A stretch of 33,626 bases of DNA from a virus. The position numbers and the translations under genes are program-made. The notes beneath the pieces are model-generated. The model saw only the letters and a list, made by a program, of their open reading frames with translations. It made no database searches and had not been told where the DNA came from. This document shows, piece by piece, positions 10,801 through 18,100 of this stretch. Location of the stretch: positions 1 through 33,626 of IMG/VR virus record IMGVR_UViG_3300020179_000098; one strand, 5' to 3'. Numbering within the stretch: the first letter of the stretch is position 1; every line of letters starts with the position of its first letter.

Positions 10801-12388
10801 AAATTATTCTCAAACAGATAACCTTGGAAATAATTTAATACTTAGTATTCCAAATAATGTTGGAGTAATTTCTTCATTCAATTCTTTGCTTGTAGATGAA
10901 GTACAGGGAACATTAAATCAAAATTCTGTTGACAGTTTATTCTATGTTGGTTCTGCTGGAACTAATACACTTTCTGGAGCCACCGTAACAACAGTACTAG
11001 ATCTATCTGATGGGTTGCACTTTAAAGTTAGTCACAATAATCATGGAATGTATTCTTTAACTGATAAAGTAATTCTTTCTGGAATAGAACCAGACCAAAA
11101 ACCACAAACACTGAAAGCATCATATAATTCAACATCTACCAGTGATATTATTGTAAGTTCTGTGGGAATATTTACAAGTTTTGAAAATGTTCCGGTTTCT
11201 GCTATAAATGTTGGATATATTTTGATTGATAATGAAGTTATTTCATATACTGGAGTTGTAACATCCACTAATAGTTTAACTGGAATAACTAGGAATATCG
11301 ATAATACAATTTCGGGAAGTTATGCACTTGAATTCCCAGTATTTAAATATGAATTAAATGGAGTATCTTTGAGAAGAATTAACAAAGTTCATAATTTGTC
11401 TGATACGAATTTAGTTAAATATCCTACTGATCTGGATTATTATTATATTCAAGTTGGAATGAATAGTAGAGGTGTTGATAGAACTCCAGGAAACGCTGGA
11501 GGATTTCCTGCATTATTCTTTAAAGATGATAAGTCTTGCGGATCATATGATACAGTTCCTTTAATGGGATCTCCAAAAGGACCTAAGGCAAGTCAAAATA
11601 TACCATTTGATCTTATCAGACCTAACTTCGAAACAATAATTCCACAAAAGACAACGATATCTGCAAAAGCAAGAACTTTTAGTGGGTCTTCTCCAGATAG
11701 TAACTTAATTTCTTTTATAGATCAAGGATTTGTAGATATAACTTTAAACGCAAATAATGAGTTTGATTCTCCCAGAATTATTTGTTCTCAGGTAAATGAA
11801 GATGCATATCTATCAAGTTTCCCTGGTAAAAAATCTTTTACAATAGAAGTTACTCTATCATCGGAAGATGAAAAAGTTTCACCAATGATCGATTTAGATA
11901 GAGTAAATTTGATAACTATCGCTAATAGAATTAATTCTAAAGTTAAAAATTACGCTAATGATCCTAGAGTAAATTCTTTAACTAATGACCCAACCGCTGC
12001 AACTTACTTAAGTAGTCTTGTTGTCTTGGAAAAAAATGCTGATAGTCTAAAAGTATTCTTCGATGCGTTTAGACACTCTAGTAATGATATTAGAGTATGT
12101 TATAGAATTTTTAGATCTGATACTCCCACCGCGACTCAATTATGGGAATTATTCCCGGGATATGATAACTTAGATGCTAATATGCAAGTAAAAGATCCTT
12201 CTAAAAATAATGGAAGACCAGATAAAAATGTAACCCATTCAACATTGGAAGATGATTTCAAATCATATGAATTTACAGCTTCCAATTTACCGCAGTTTAA
12301 TGGATTCCAAATAAAAATTCTAATGTCGGGAACAAATTCTGCATTTGTTCCAAAAATTAGAGATTTTAGAGTTATTTCTAGTATCTAA
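4874..12388 (+). CDS. Giant DUF4815-type virion structural protein (gp9/gp10 position)
   Basis: This 2504-residue protein begins with the DUF4815 signature: FDVTKNYQRVLFKPG, then QARELTTLQSILQNQ and FGKHFFKEG (residues ~16-60), followed by a GKAYVKGYEVE segment. Further blocks typical of this family are an RIRNIEYYTSLSLLE helix (~1125-1140), a KPTTRMYAFFD segment (~1430), and a WVDPLAQSF domain (~1670-1820) that reads like a beta-sandwich of a tail or fibre-attachment protein. A conserved C-terminal block starts at FDLIRPNFET (~2245). Short glycine-rich inserts (GIGSTT, SIGGTGY) resemble modules in the other fibre proteins. It directly follows gp8, in the place of T4 genes 9 and 10, so a baseplate role connecting to the fibres is likely but inferred. 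The gene is intact. Confidence 0.85.
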   Translation: MAQNTNLNTSPYFDDFDVTKNYQRVLFKPGTPIQARELTTLQSILQNQVEKFGKHFFKEGQVVIPGNVAYDSEYTCVQIDPTHLGIPVVAYLDKLIDKKIKGETSGVFAKIERYITSEESENNNYTLYIKYQSSSDTNFSTSKFIDGENLLVLENIDYGQGVIRLDSSFATAIISGSTATGSVIKIEEGVYFIRGFFVDVFPQAVILDQYTNSPSYRVGLSIFEDIAVPSQINADLFDNARGFSNFAAPGADRLRIVASLIKKSLDDFNDENFVELLRIENGEIKKVSKKQDTVSLITDELARRTNDESGDYYVKPFSVVAKESLNNAQGNNGVYNLRQLTKQGNTPSNDLLTLQISPGKAYVKGYEVETQITINADLEKPRTTESVKDTTVPFTLGNIVEINNVYGAVPVGFGTTSQVSLYSKRTSTPGVVSGIPIGIARLYDLKLKSSGYSNAASVFESASYDIQTYTYLQLNATLTLSRPAFIEGKNSSASGFLAINASNSNQLVLYQVSGTFSAGEQLKVDGQDISRTVTAVRDYNLSDIRQLVGFNGATTVFTADTVISQAIPIAPQNTSFTISAAAGGISNVTSSNSTFGVGINTGDIFVYTKSNDTLPTFNRVTSVNAASKTIQIEATTAVTGVNVGTLPSTATTLTGLVKGISVLENPTDSYFYAELDNTNISNVDISEGEIVFRKSYSVTVASNGLTATLESDTNLTLEPFDEEDYALVYSNGVVEPLTKNQFTITAARTLTLVNLSQNGSATLTATLRKRKLKPRKKIYNRCAILEINNSSTTKSGIGSTTLNDGLIFSPYYGTRVQDAKISLNVPDVIFVSAIFESSDNNSADLPKLEVIDLNANILNAIKGEIVYGETSSALAMFVETNGTNQFGFVYINENTFLKDEKIVFSESNITAKVSLLIEGDRNIVSDFTFNDGQTLEIADFSFLVRKDGVTAPTKKLKIVFHHYYIDENDDGDFVTVASYDSDRYATELPFVGFNRASDIIDLRPRVSPYNSNSTPFSPFEFESRKFLPATNSSPYNFAKDKDLFLSYSYYLARTDKLYLNRYGEFSISKGVPSLTPVAPAVIENALEVATITMKPYVYNIDDVIVQLSSHKRYRMQDIARLEDRIRNIEYYTSLSLLETDTKNLTLKDSQTQLDRFKCGFLVDNFKSVKTGALGDPQHKCSIDTKDGLLRAQHYTTSVDLLLGSEAVIGASNVSNPEADLRFVKDLGNPNTVKVGDIVCLKYTDVVFLKNTFATRVENVNPFHVVNWIGAIELNPATDTWIETKGTKKTVDQEGNYSSTIQQLGVDTNTGLSPIDWGSWETTWTGTQEISRQNMGKIYIGTKEISRSSRRGGFQKGRGIPETTTINYQDQYTNFTNVTTLTTTKQARQGIQYKVSEKFDTVNLGTFVISTEVIHKMRTRNIEFIARRLKPTTRMYAFFDNVDMAKYAMPKLIEIEMQSGTFAVGETVTGTLGTASIKFRLASPNHKYGPYNQAEQVFTANPYSPLQSIPTSYSTTSTVLNVDTASLELQSASGFYGYVIQNMQLKGEASKAIAKVTNVRLITDSSGTLIGSLHIPDSKLQSTPSFETGTKTFTLTTSSTNTTIVGATDSTADTKFTSSGLLNNTEEVTLRTRNANVERLSRSEERTLTSQQTTLQAGTSFVNRTVSQTRWVDPLAQSFEVPDENGVFITKCEIFFRTKDTNNLPVTMQIRTMQTGLPTTTIIPFGEVVLDPSQVNVSLDGKTPTTFTFPSPVYLETGNSYSVVLLSASNEYTVWISRMGEEDVTTLNLPESQKIVVSQQPLLGSLFKSQNGATWDPSQLEDLKLVLYRAKFVTGSSTARFYNPKLDIGNNQVVTLRPNPLDCISKSVLIGLGKSLTSAEVSELTPGSPILQQNNSKFRSNLKSIVGSVGIGSTLTITATGLGFTSTFKTYSNVSLVSLTGKGFGGKVNLSVQNGVAIAATVSIGGTGYTIGDALEVNYSQTDNLGNNLILSIPNNVGVISSFNSLLVDEVQGTLNQNSVDSLFYVGSAGTNTLSGATVTTVLDLSDGLHFKVSHNNHGMYSLTDKVILSGIEPDQKPQTLKASYNSTSTSDIIVSSVGIFTSFENVPVSAINVGYILIDNEVISYTGVVTSTNSLTGITRNIDNTISGSYALEFPVFKYELNGVSLRRINKVHNLSDTNLVKYPTDLDYYYIQVGMNSRGVDRTPGNAGGFPALFFKDDKSCGSYDTVPLMGSPKGPKASQNIPFDLIRPNFETIIPQKTTISAKARTFSGSSPDSNLISFIDQGFVDITLNANNEFDSPRIICSQVNEDAYLSSFPGKKSFTIEVTLSSEDEKVSPMIDLDRVNLITIANRINSKVKNYANDPRVNSLTNDPTAATYLSSLVVLEKNADSLKVFFDAFRHSSNDIRVCYRIFRSDTPTATQLWELFPGYDNLDANMQVKDPSKNNGRPDKNVTHSTLEDDFKSYEFTASNLPQFNGFQIKILMSGTNSAFVPKIRDFRVISSI

Positions 12389-12393
12389 ATTAT

Positions 12394-12630
12394 ATGTTAA
12401 TACCAGTAGAAAATAATAAAGGATTTTTTAGAGACAAAAAATCGGATGCAATTTTAAATTGTTCTGATTCTGATTATCAACAATATTTGGAAGTAAAAAA
12501 TAAAAAAATAAATGAAATAACTCATATGAATGAAATAACCGAAAAAATTAATGAAATTGATCAACTCAAAGAGGATATAAATGAAATTAAATATATGATG
12601 AAATTAATCCTATCTAAATTAGACACCTGA
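12394..12630 (+). CDS. Small coiled-coil protein
   Basis: A 78-residue protein 5 bases after the giant DUF4815 gene. The first ~37 residues (GFFRDKKSDAILN) are polar and probably globular; residues ~38-76 carry heptad-like I/L/M spacing (INEI, IDQL, INEI, MMKLIL) and should form a coiled coil, so the protein is probably oligomeric. I recall small proteins with a similar VRD....AILN start next to fibre genes in other T4-like marine phages, but no function is assigned. No clear Shine-Dalgarno sequence precedes the ATG; translation may depend on coupling to the upstream stop at 12388. Confidence 0.7.
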   Translation: MLIPVENNKGFFRDKKSDAILNCSDSDYQQYLEVKNKKINEITHMNEITEKINEIDQLKEDINEIKYMMKLILSKLDT

Positions 12631-12631
12631 T

Positions 12632-12639
12632 CATAAATA
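12632..12639 (+). promoter_or_regulatory. Late promoter candidate (CATAAATA)
   Basis: One mismatch from the T4 late octamer TATAAATA, one base after the TGA stop at 12628-12630 and 20 bases before the ATG at 12660. Confidence 0.55.
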
Positions 12640-12659
12640 GTTAAAAACGGACTACTATA

Positions 12660-12992
12660 ATGGCGGCAAGGAATGTAAACTTAGTTCTTGAACAGGGGGT
12701 TGACTTTCAGGCTACCTTTACAATCAGGAATACTAATAATGCACCATTAAATTTGACTGGATATACGGGCATTTCTTCAATTAGAAAACATCCAACATCT
12801 TCTACTGCTTATCCTCTAACTCTTACATTTGTAGATTTATTAAATGGAAAAATTGCAGTTTCTATGGGACACACTGCAACTGATGCGATTGAAGGTGGTC
12901 GTTATGTTTATGATGTAATTCTTATTTCACCCAATGCTTACAGAAGTAGAGCAGTGCAAGGAAATGTTCTTGTAACACCAGGGGTATCATAA
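12660..12992 (+). CDS. Small beta-rich virion protein
   Basis: A 110-residue protein with alternating hydrophobic residues and no membrane segment or signal peptide. It begins with NLVLEQGVDFQATFTIRN, which recalls N-terminal Ig-like domains of phage baseplate and fibre-associated proteins, and ends in GNVLVTPGVS. Its stop overlaps the next start by one base (TAATG at 12990-12994), so the two are probably co-translated. I do not recognise a specific T4 counterpart. A structural accessory role follows from its place between the baseplate and fibre genes. Confidence 0.7.
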   Translation: MAARNVNLVLEQGVDFQATFTIRNTNNAPLNLTGYTGISSIRKHPTSSTAYPLTLTFVDLLNGKIAVSMGHTATDAIEGGRYVYDVILISPNAYRSRAVQGNVLVTPGVS

Positions 12993-13666
12993 TGACAGAT
13001 TACATAGTAACTTTAAATGAACCCGGTCCATTTAGAATTGGAGTTGATTATGAAATTCCAACAAAATCTATTCAATATGGAAATATAATTCTTGACAATA
13101 TAAATTCTCAATTTACTGGAATTGCAAAAACCTTTACATTAAATGCAAACGGGACTGCATATGTGCCTACTAATCCTCAACAACTAATTGTAGTTAAAAA
13201 TAATCTTGTAATGGAACCCCTTGAGGATTATGTTATTTCGACAAGTAATGTTATATTTACTGTTGCTCCAAATTCAGGAGATGATGTCTTCATTATTGCT
13301 CTTGCAACAACTGCAGATTTAACAAGAACAATTAATTTTGTTGTTGATAGTGGATCAATTGTAATGATTCCTGGAAATAAAGGATCTGTAACTTTAGATG
13401 TAAGTGGAATTTTAGAATCATTGGTAATTTTATCAGATCAACAAGGGTCTCTAACTTTAAGTATTAAAAAATCAAATTATACTAATTTTCCAACATTCTC
13501 AAATATTCATCCGTCAAATATCATCATGACAAATGAAAGAAAAATTCGTGATGACAATTTGACAGGATGGACAAAAACTTTAGTGGCTGGGGATATTTTG
13601 ACATTTGATGTTATTGCAGTAAATAATATCAATCGTTTCTTAGTTTCTTTAAAATTAAAATTATAA
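12992..13666 (+). CDS. Fibre-type structural protein with ligand-like C-terminal domain
   Basis: A 224-residue protein in two parts. Residues ~35-110 form a beta module (QQLIVVKNNLVMEPLEDY, then VIFTVAPNSGDDVFI) of the type repeated in phage fibre N-terminal regions; a related module occurs at ~760-1000 of this window. Residues ~115-224 resemble a C-terminal domain found on many phage fibre and tail proteins: a glycine-rich VTLDVSG strand, LVILSDQQGSLTLSI, an NFPTF segment, LTGWTKTLVAGDILTFDV, and a final beta strand. The start is supported by AGGGG at 12980-12984 and by the TAATG overlap with the upstream gene. The final codon and stop lie inside a late promoter octamer. Confidence 0.75.
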   Translation: MTDYIVTLNEPGPFRIGVDYEIPTKSIQYGNIILDNINSQFTGIAKTFTLNANGTAYVPTNPQQLIVVKNNLVMEPLEDYVISTSNVIFTVAPNSGDDVFIIALATTADLTRTINFVVDSGSIVMIPGNKGSVTLDVSGILESLVILSDQQGSLTLSIKKSNYTNFPTFSNIHPSNIIMTNERKIRDDNLTGWTKTLVAGDILTFDVIAVNNINRFLVSLKLKL

Positions 13667-13669
13667 ATA
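13662..13669 (+). promoter_or_regulatory. Late promoter (TATAAATA)
   Basis: Exact T4 late promoter octamer; bases 13664-13666 are also the stop codon of the upstream gene. The next ATG is at 13713, 43 bases downstream. Confidence 0.7.
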
Positions 13670-13700
13670 AAGATAGTTATTAAATGTCACTAAGTTGTAC

Positions 13701-13704
13701 GGAG
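13701..13704 (+). promoter_or_regulatory. Ribosome binding site (GGAG) for the 335-residue protein
   Basis: GGAG eight bases before the ATG at 13713; it fixes this start. Confidence 0.6.
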
Positions 13705-13712
13705 TTGTTTAA

Positions 13713-14720
13713 ATGGCACTTTTAGTTCCCAATATTGGAGAAATTGAATCGCTAAGGTACTTGATTGCCCAAAATAATCATACCGCTTCCTTGGCTGATC
13801 AATCTCCTAGAAACCTTGTTCTCAAACTTTTTACCAGTAATACGACTCCAGCGGAATCGGATGTCCCTTCTCCAACCGCTTACTATGAACCATATGGAGT
13901 TGGTAATACTAATGCTTATGGATTTGCACCAACCACTGGTTATCCATATTGTGTAAATAATAGATCCGATCAAGTATACACATCACAAACAGGTATTCTT
14001 CTTAACGGTTCACGTTGGAGAATTAATAATGTAGGTTCTGGTACGACTGCAAGTTATCCAGAACAAACCTTTACTTTTACTGGAGATGCCGGTGATGTAT
14101 ATGGTTATTATGTAACTCGTGCAAATAATATGCCTGTTGCCTTACAAGGTACAGTACATGCTGCTACTGTTGGTATTGGAACAACTGTAACTAAAGGAAA
14201 TAACACCGATCCTGTAATTGGAGTTATTGGAAATCAATATATTACTGTTGACCCAGATCAAAGTGTTGATGACTTAACACTCGGAATGGTTGTGGGTGGT
14301 AATGCTGGAATTCAAACTGGAACAAAAGTTATTGGAATTGATAGAGCTCTAAAAGTTGTTTATCTTGACAAAGCTTTGATTGATAATATTCAAGTTGCAA
14401 CTGGCTCAAGTGTGACTTTTAGTTATGGGAAAATTGTTGCTACCGGTCACCAACTTGTAGCCGGAGATGTTCTTTACATCGCTGTTGGTACAGGTAATAC
14501 TACTTTAACTGCAGGAACATATACAGTATTCAGTGTTCCAAATGCTAATGAATTTTATACAACTCCTTCCTTAACTGCAACTTCAAATGCAACTGTTGGA
14601 TTAAACACTGCAACTCTTTACAGTTCAATTATGTATGCTGAAAGATTTACAAACGGCCCTTACAGCATTCAAAATAATGGAGACCAAATCAAGATTACTC
14701 TAAATGTTGCTCTTGATTGA
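13713..14720 (+). CDS. Virion structural protein
   Basis: A 335-residue protein. Its N-terminus (ALLVPNIGEIESLRYL, then LVLKLFTSNTTPAESD) resembles a family I recall from marine T4-like phages, annotated only as structural. After residue ~150 there are two repeat-like inserts: one with YITVDPDQSVDDLTLGMVV, GIQTGTKVIGI and VYLDKAL, and one with GHQLVAGDVLYIAVG. Both types also occur in the large tail fibre. The C-terminus (YAERFTNGPYSIQN, then QIKITLNVALD) appears to return to the original fold. It is flanked by an exact late promoter upstream and by an intrinsic terminator 30 bases after its stop, so it may be transcribed as its own unit. The exact location in the particle is unknown. Confidence 0.75.
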   Translation: MALLVPNIGEIESLRYLIAQNNHTASLADQSPRNLVLKLFTSNTTPAESDVPSPTAYYEPYGVGNTNAYGFAPTTGYPYCVNNRSDQVYTSQTGILLNGSRWRINNVGSGTTASYPEQTFTFTGDAGDVYGYYVTRANNMPVALQGTVHAATVGIGTTVTKGNNTDPVIGVIGNQYITVDPDQSVDDLTLGMVVGGNAGIQTGTKVIGIDRALKVVYLDKALIDNIQVATGSSVTFSYGKIVATGHQLVAGDVLYIAVGTGNTTLTAGTYTVFSVPNANEFYTTPSLTATSNATVGLNTATLYSSIMYAERFTNGPYSIQNNGDQIKITLNVALD

Positions 14721-14722
14721 TA

Positions 14723-14730
14723 TCTAAATA
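14723..14730 (+). promoter_or_regulatory. Possible late promoter (TCTAAATA)
   Basis: Two mismatches from TATAAATA, three bases after the stop at 14720. It lies before the terminator at 14750-14780, so a transcript from here would meet that hairpin before reaching the next gene. Confidence 0.3.
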
Positions 14731-14749
14731 ACTATATCATTGAATTTTT

Positions 14750-14780
14750 GGGGATTGTTTATAAAACAGTCCCCTTTTTT
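14750..14780 (+). terminator. Intrinsic terminator after the 335-residue protein
   Basis: An 11-bp stem (GGGGATTGTTT, 14750-14760, with AAACAGTCCCC, 14764-14774; one G-T wobble), a three-base loop and six T's (14775-14780). It shows that the TTG at 14748 is not a start codon for the next gene. Confidence 0.85.
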
Positions 14781-14807
14781 ATTAGTAGATCACATTATCG
14801 TGAACAG

Positions 14808-15176
14808 ATGAATATTTACGAGTACAATTCATCTACTATTAATCATTACTCTATAGAAGATTGTGGAAATTTTTCCACCTCTATAGGGATAGATGACTAT
14901 GGCGATTTGAGTGAACAAGTTAACAATAAAGAAGATTTTTATCAAATAAATTGTATAACTACACTAGTTCCCTTTGGATCTATAAATGTAAAAGGATCTA
15001 AAACCAAATATGCAAACAGTTCTAGAGAATTTAGGATATTAATTGATCTCAATAAAAAGTCAATAGTTTTACATGGAATAATTATTCGTTGGATTGGATC
15101 AAGTATTCTATTTCAACTTTCAAACGATTTGCGTAGGAATGTAATTCCAGATGTTTCTGGTGGGGGTAAATTATGA
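14808..15176 (+). CDS. Short protein with one unit of the adjacent YDYN-type fibre repeat
   Basis: The frame is open from a TTG at 14748, but that codon is in the terminator, so I use the ATG at 14808 (122 residues, MNIYEYNSS...). Residues ~3-65 (YEYNSSTI, DDYGDLSEQ, LVPFGSINVKGS) match one unit of the repeat in the following 1799-residue protein (YDYNNDS, DDYGLI, PFGTISI.G). The remaining ~55 residues diverge and end in DVSGGGKL. The stop overlaps the next start (ATGA, 15173-15176), so the two are translationally coupled. It could be a partner chain or chaperone of the giant protein, or a leftover of repeat duplication; nothing decides between these. Confidence 0.65.
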   Translation: MNIYEYNSSTINHYSIEDCGNFSTSIGIDDYGDLSEQVNNKEDFYQINCITTLVPFGSINVKGSKTKYANSSREFRILIDLNKKSIVLHGIIIRWIGSSILFQLSNDLRRNVIPDVSGGGKL

Positions 15177-18100
15177 GTACCCCTAATGTATATTCTTATG
15201 ATTGTAAACAACCAGATCCAGAAATTTGGGGTGGTGGATCAACAACTGGTCTTTTCACAATAACATCTGGATCAGAATACGCAGAAAAAATATTTTATAA
15301 TTATGATTTAAAAGTTACTCCAGGATCCTCTGCAATAGGTTCTTTAACTTTTTCTGGAGAAACTATTTCAAGTTATTTAATTAAAAAATACATTGGAGAT
15401 TTTCCAACATACTTATTTTCTGGTAAAGGAATTTATCAAGTATTTTATAATTTTTCATCATCTGAACAAAATATTGCTCTTATTGGTAATGCAAATTATT
15501 CTTTCATATCTTCAGAAATAAGTCAAGAAGCTTCTATTGACTATTCTGGATTTATAATTGAAAAAGTAACATATGATTATAATAATGATTCTACAGTAAT
15601 ATTTTCTACTGTAGATGATGGTCTTATTGCATCATCTCTAACTCAAATTGATAATTATGGTCTGGTAACAGATCCTTTACAGGAACATGTTGATTGTGGA
15701 AGCACAGAAATATTATCCACTACAACTGCTTTAAGTGGTGGATTTACACTTTCAAATGCAGCTACTTATAGGTACATATCAGTAGATCCTCTTGCAATAA
15801 CAACTGCAGTACTATCTACACACGGAGATGAAAGTCTAACTTATCGTCCACCTATTAATGAAAGACTATATCAAAGTTACTTTGGATTTATTGGAGTAAC
15901 TTTTGATAATGATCAAATAACATTTGATTCAAAGGAAGAAGTTCCCGACATTAAATTAACAGGAAGTGCATCTAATCAATATGTAATATTCAATACTCCT
16001 GAACAAACTATTGATGTAGTTTCTACAATATCCTCAATAGAAAGTAGAGGCCATTCTTATAATGATAGTTCTATTGGCAGTTTTGGACTAGATGATTTTA
16101 GTACATTAATTGGATCACCAACTTCAACTCTAGATTATGGTTCAGTGTCATCTCCTTCAAATCAAGGAGATGAAGATTTTGGATTTGTATTTGATACAAA
16201 TAATTCTATTCTTCCTTTTGGTGATATCACACTCTCCGGATCGGCTTTAGTAAGACCACCAGATGATATTAGAACTTATAATACTGGTGCAAGTTACAGA
16301 GTAACTTATAATCCTCCAGAAAATACTTCTTCACTCTTTACATTTGGAGAAAAATTAGAATCAGTTGTTTATGATTATAATAATGATTCCGCAAAATTTG
16401 TAGAAACAGAGTCTTTAGGATTAATTAGTTCTGGTTCAACTGAGATAGATGACTTTGGTTTACTGGAAGGAGTCCTTACAGAATTTATAAATTATGAAGA
16501 AATTGATATTGTAACTACAAACTTCCCATTCGGAACATTAAGTGTTAATGGGTCAGCAAATGTAGAATATACTAATATTAACTTCTATGGTTATGTATTA
16601 GGAGCCGAGGTTAAAGTTGTTTATAGTCCAGATGATACAACTGGATCACTCTTTAGTTTTGGTCAAAATATTGAGTCAATGGTTTATGATTATAATAATG
16701 AGTCGGTCATACCATTCACTGTTGAAAATTCTGGACTAATAACCTCTGGTGTAAGTGAATTTGAAAATTATGGAAATATTTCAGAAATTAGTACTGGATT
16801 TGAAGAATATGGTGCAATTGAAATTGTTTCTCAATCCATACCATTCGGTAACATTTTAATTAATGGTTCGGCAAATACTGAATATACAAATATTAATTTC
16901 TATGGTTATATTTTAGGAGCAGAAGTTAAAGTTGTTTATAGTCCAGATAACACTACTGGATCACTGTTTAGTTTTGGTGAAAGGGTTGAATCTATAGTTT
17001 ATGATTATAATAATGATTCCATTGTCTTTATATCAGATCCTGACTACGGATTCATAACTTCATCTCCAACAAGTTCCGAGTCTTATGAATTAATTTCTAA
17101 TGTTGCATCAATTCTAGATGATTATGAAACTATATTGGGTCCAAGTATTTCTACAGATACCTATCCATTTGGTTCTCTTTATCTTTCTGGAACATCTGAA
17201 GAAAAAAATACAGAATCTTATGCGTCCAGTGTTGGTGGAACACAAATTACGCTTTCTGGTGCATCCACAAATCTACAATTTGTTGCACAGCCATCAGAAG
17301 ATGTTGTTCTATACAATATATCTGGTTCCGCTGGAATTACACCAGTACGTTATTCAGAAGTTGGATCTGGATCTCTATTTGGATTTGGAGAAAAATTAGA
17401 ATCATTTACTTATGATTATAATGATTTGTCTGCCAATGTACTGGAAACTCAGAACAATGGTCTAATAACAGATTCTTCAACAAGTCTTGATGATTATGGA
17501 TTAATATCAAATCCAGTAAGTGAACTTGAAGTTTATGGAGAAGTTGACTTAACCTCTACTGTAACTCCATTTGGTACTATTTCTATTATTGGTAATGCAG
17601 ATATAGTATACCGTAATGCAAACTTCTATGATTATCCAGTAACTTCCATAGTCCGAGTTACATATAGTCCAGATAATACCGAAGGAACTTTATTTGCATT
17701 TGGTGAAAAGTTAGAATCCGTAACTTATGACTATAACAATGAGTCTCTATTAACATTTGATATTGATAATTTTGCATTATTAACAGATGCAATAACCAAT
17801 ACCGATGATTATGGATTTGTAAATGAAGTATATGGTGAACAAATTGATAATGGTTTAGATACTGGTCTTGGAGAAAGTCAAACTATAACTCCATTTGGAG
17901 GTCTGACAATCTCGGGAACATCTGGAAATGTTCTTCGTACATATGACGAAGAAAATGCGGTTCTATTTACAATTTCTGGATCACTCAGTTATCCAAATAT
18001 TGATTATACTCCTTCTATTACTGGCATTGGAACAGTTTTTGTTTCTGGTTCTGCATCATATGCGTTTATTAATGTTGATCCTGTAACTCAAGTTCCTACT

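Noticed and set aside
14748-14750. TTG as the start of the 14808-15176 gene
   Set aside because: It lies at the foot of an intrinsic terminator; the repeat homology begins just after the in-frame ATG at 14808.
14808-15180. Programmed frameshift joining the short protein to the giant repeat protein
   Set aside because: No slippery heptamer was seen near the ATGA overlap, and the downstream gene has its own G-rich ribosome binding site and a unique N-terminal cap.
16367-17020. CRISPR-like array from regularly spaced repeats
   Set aside because: The period is 315 bases and in frame; these are protein repeats.
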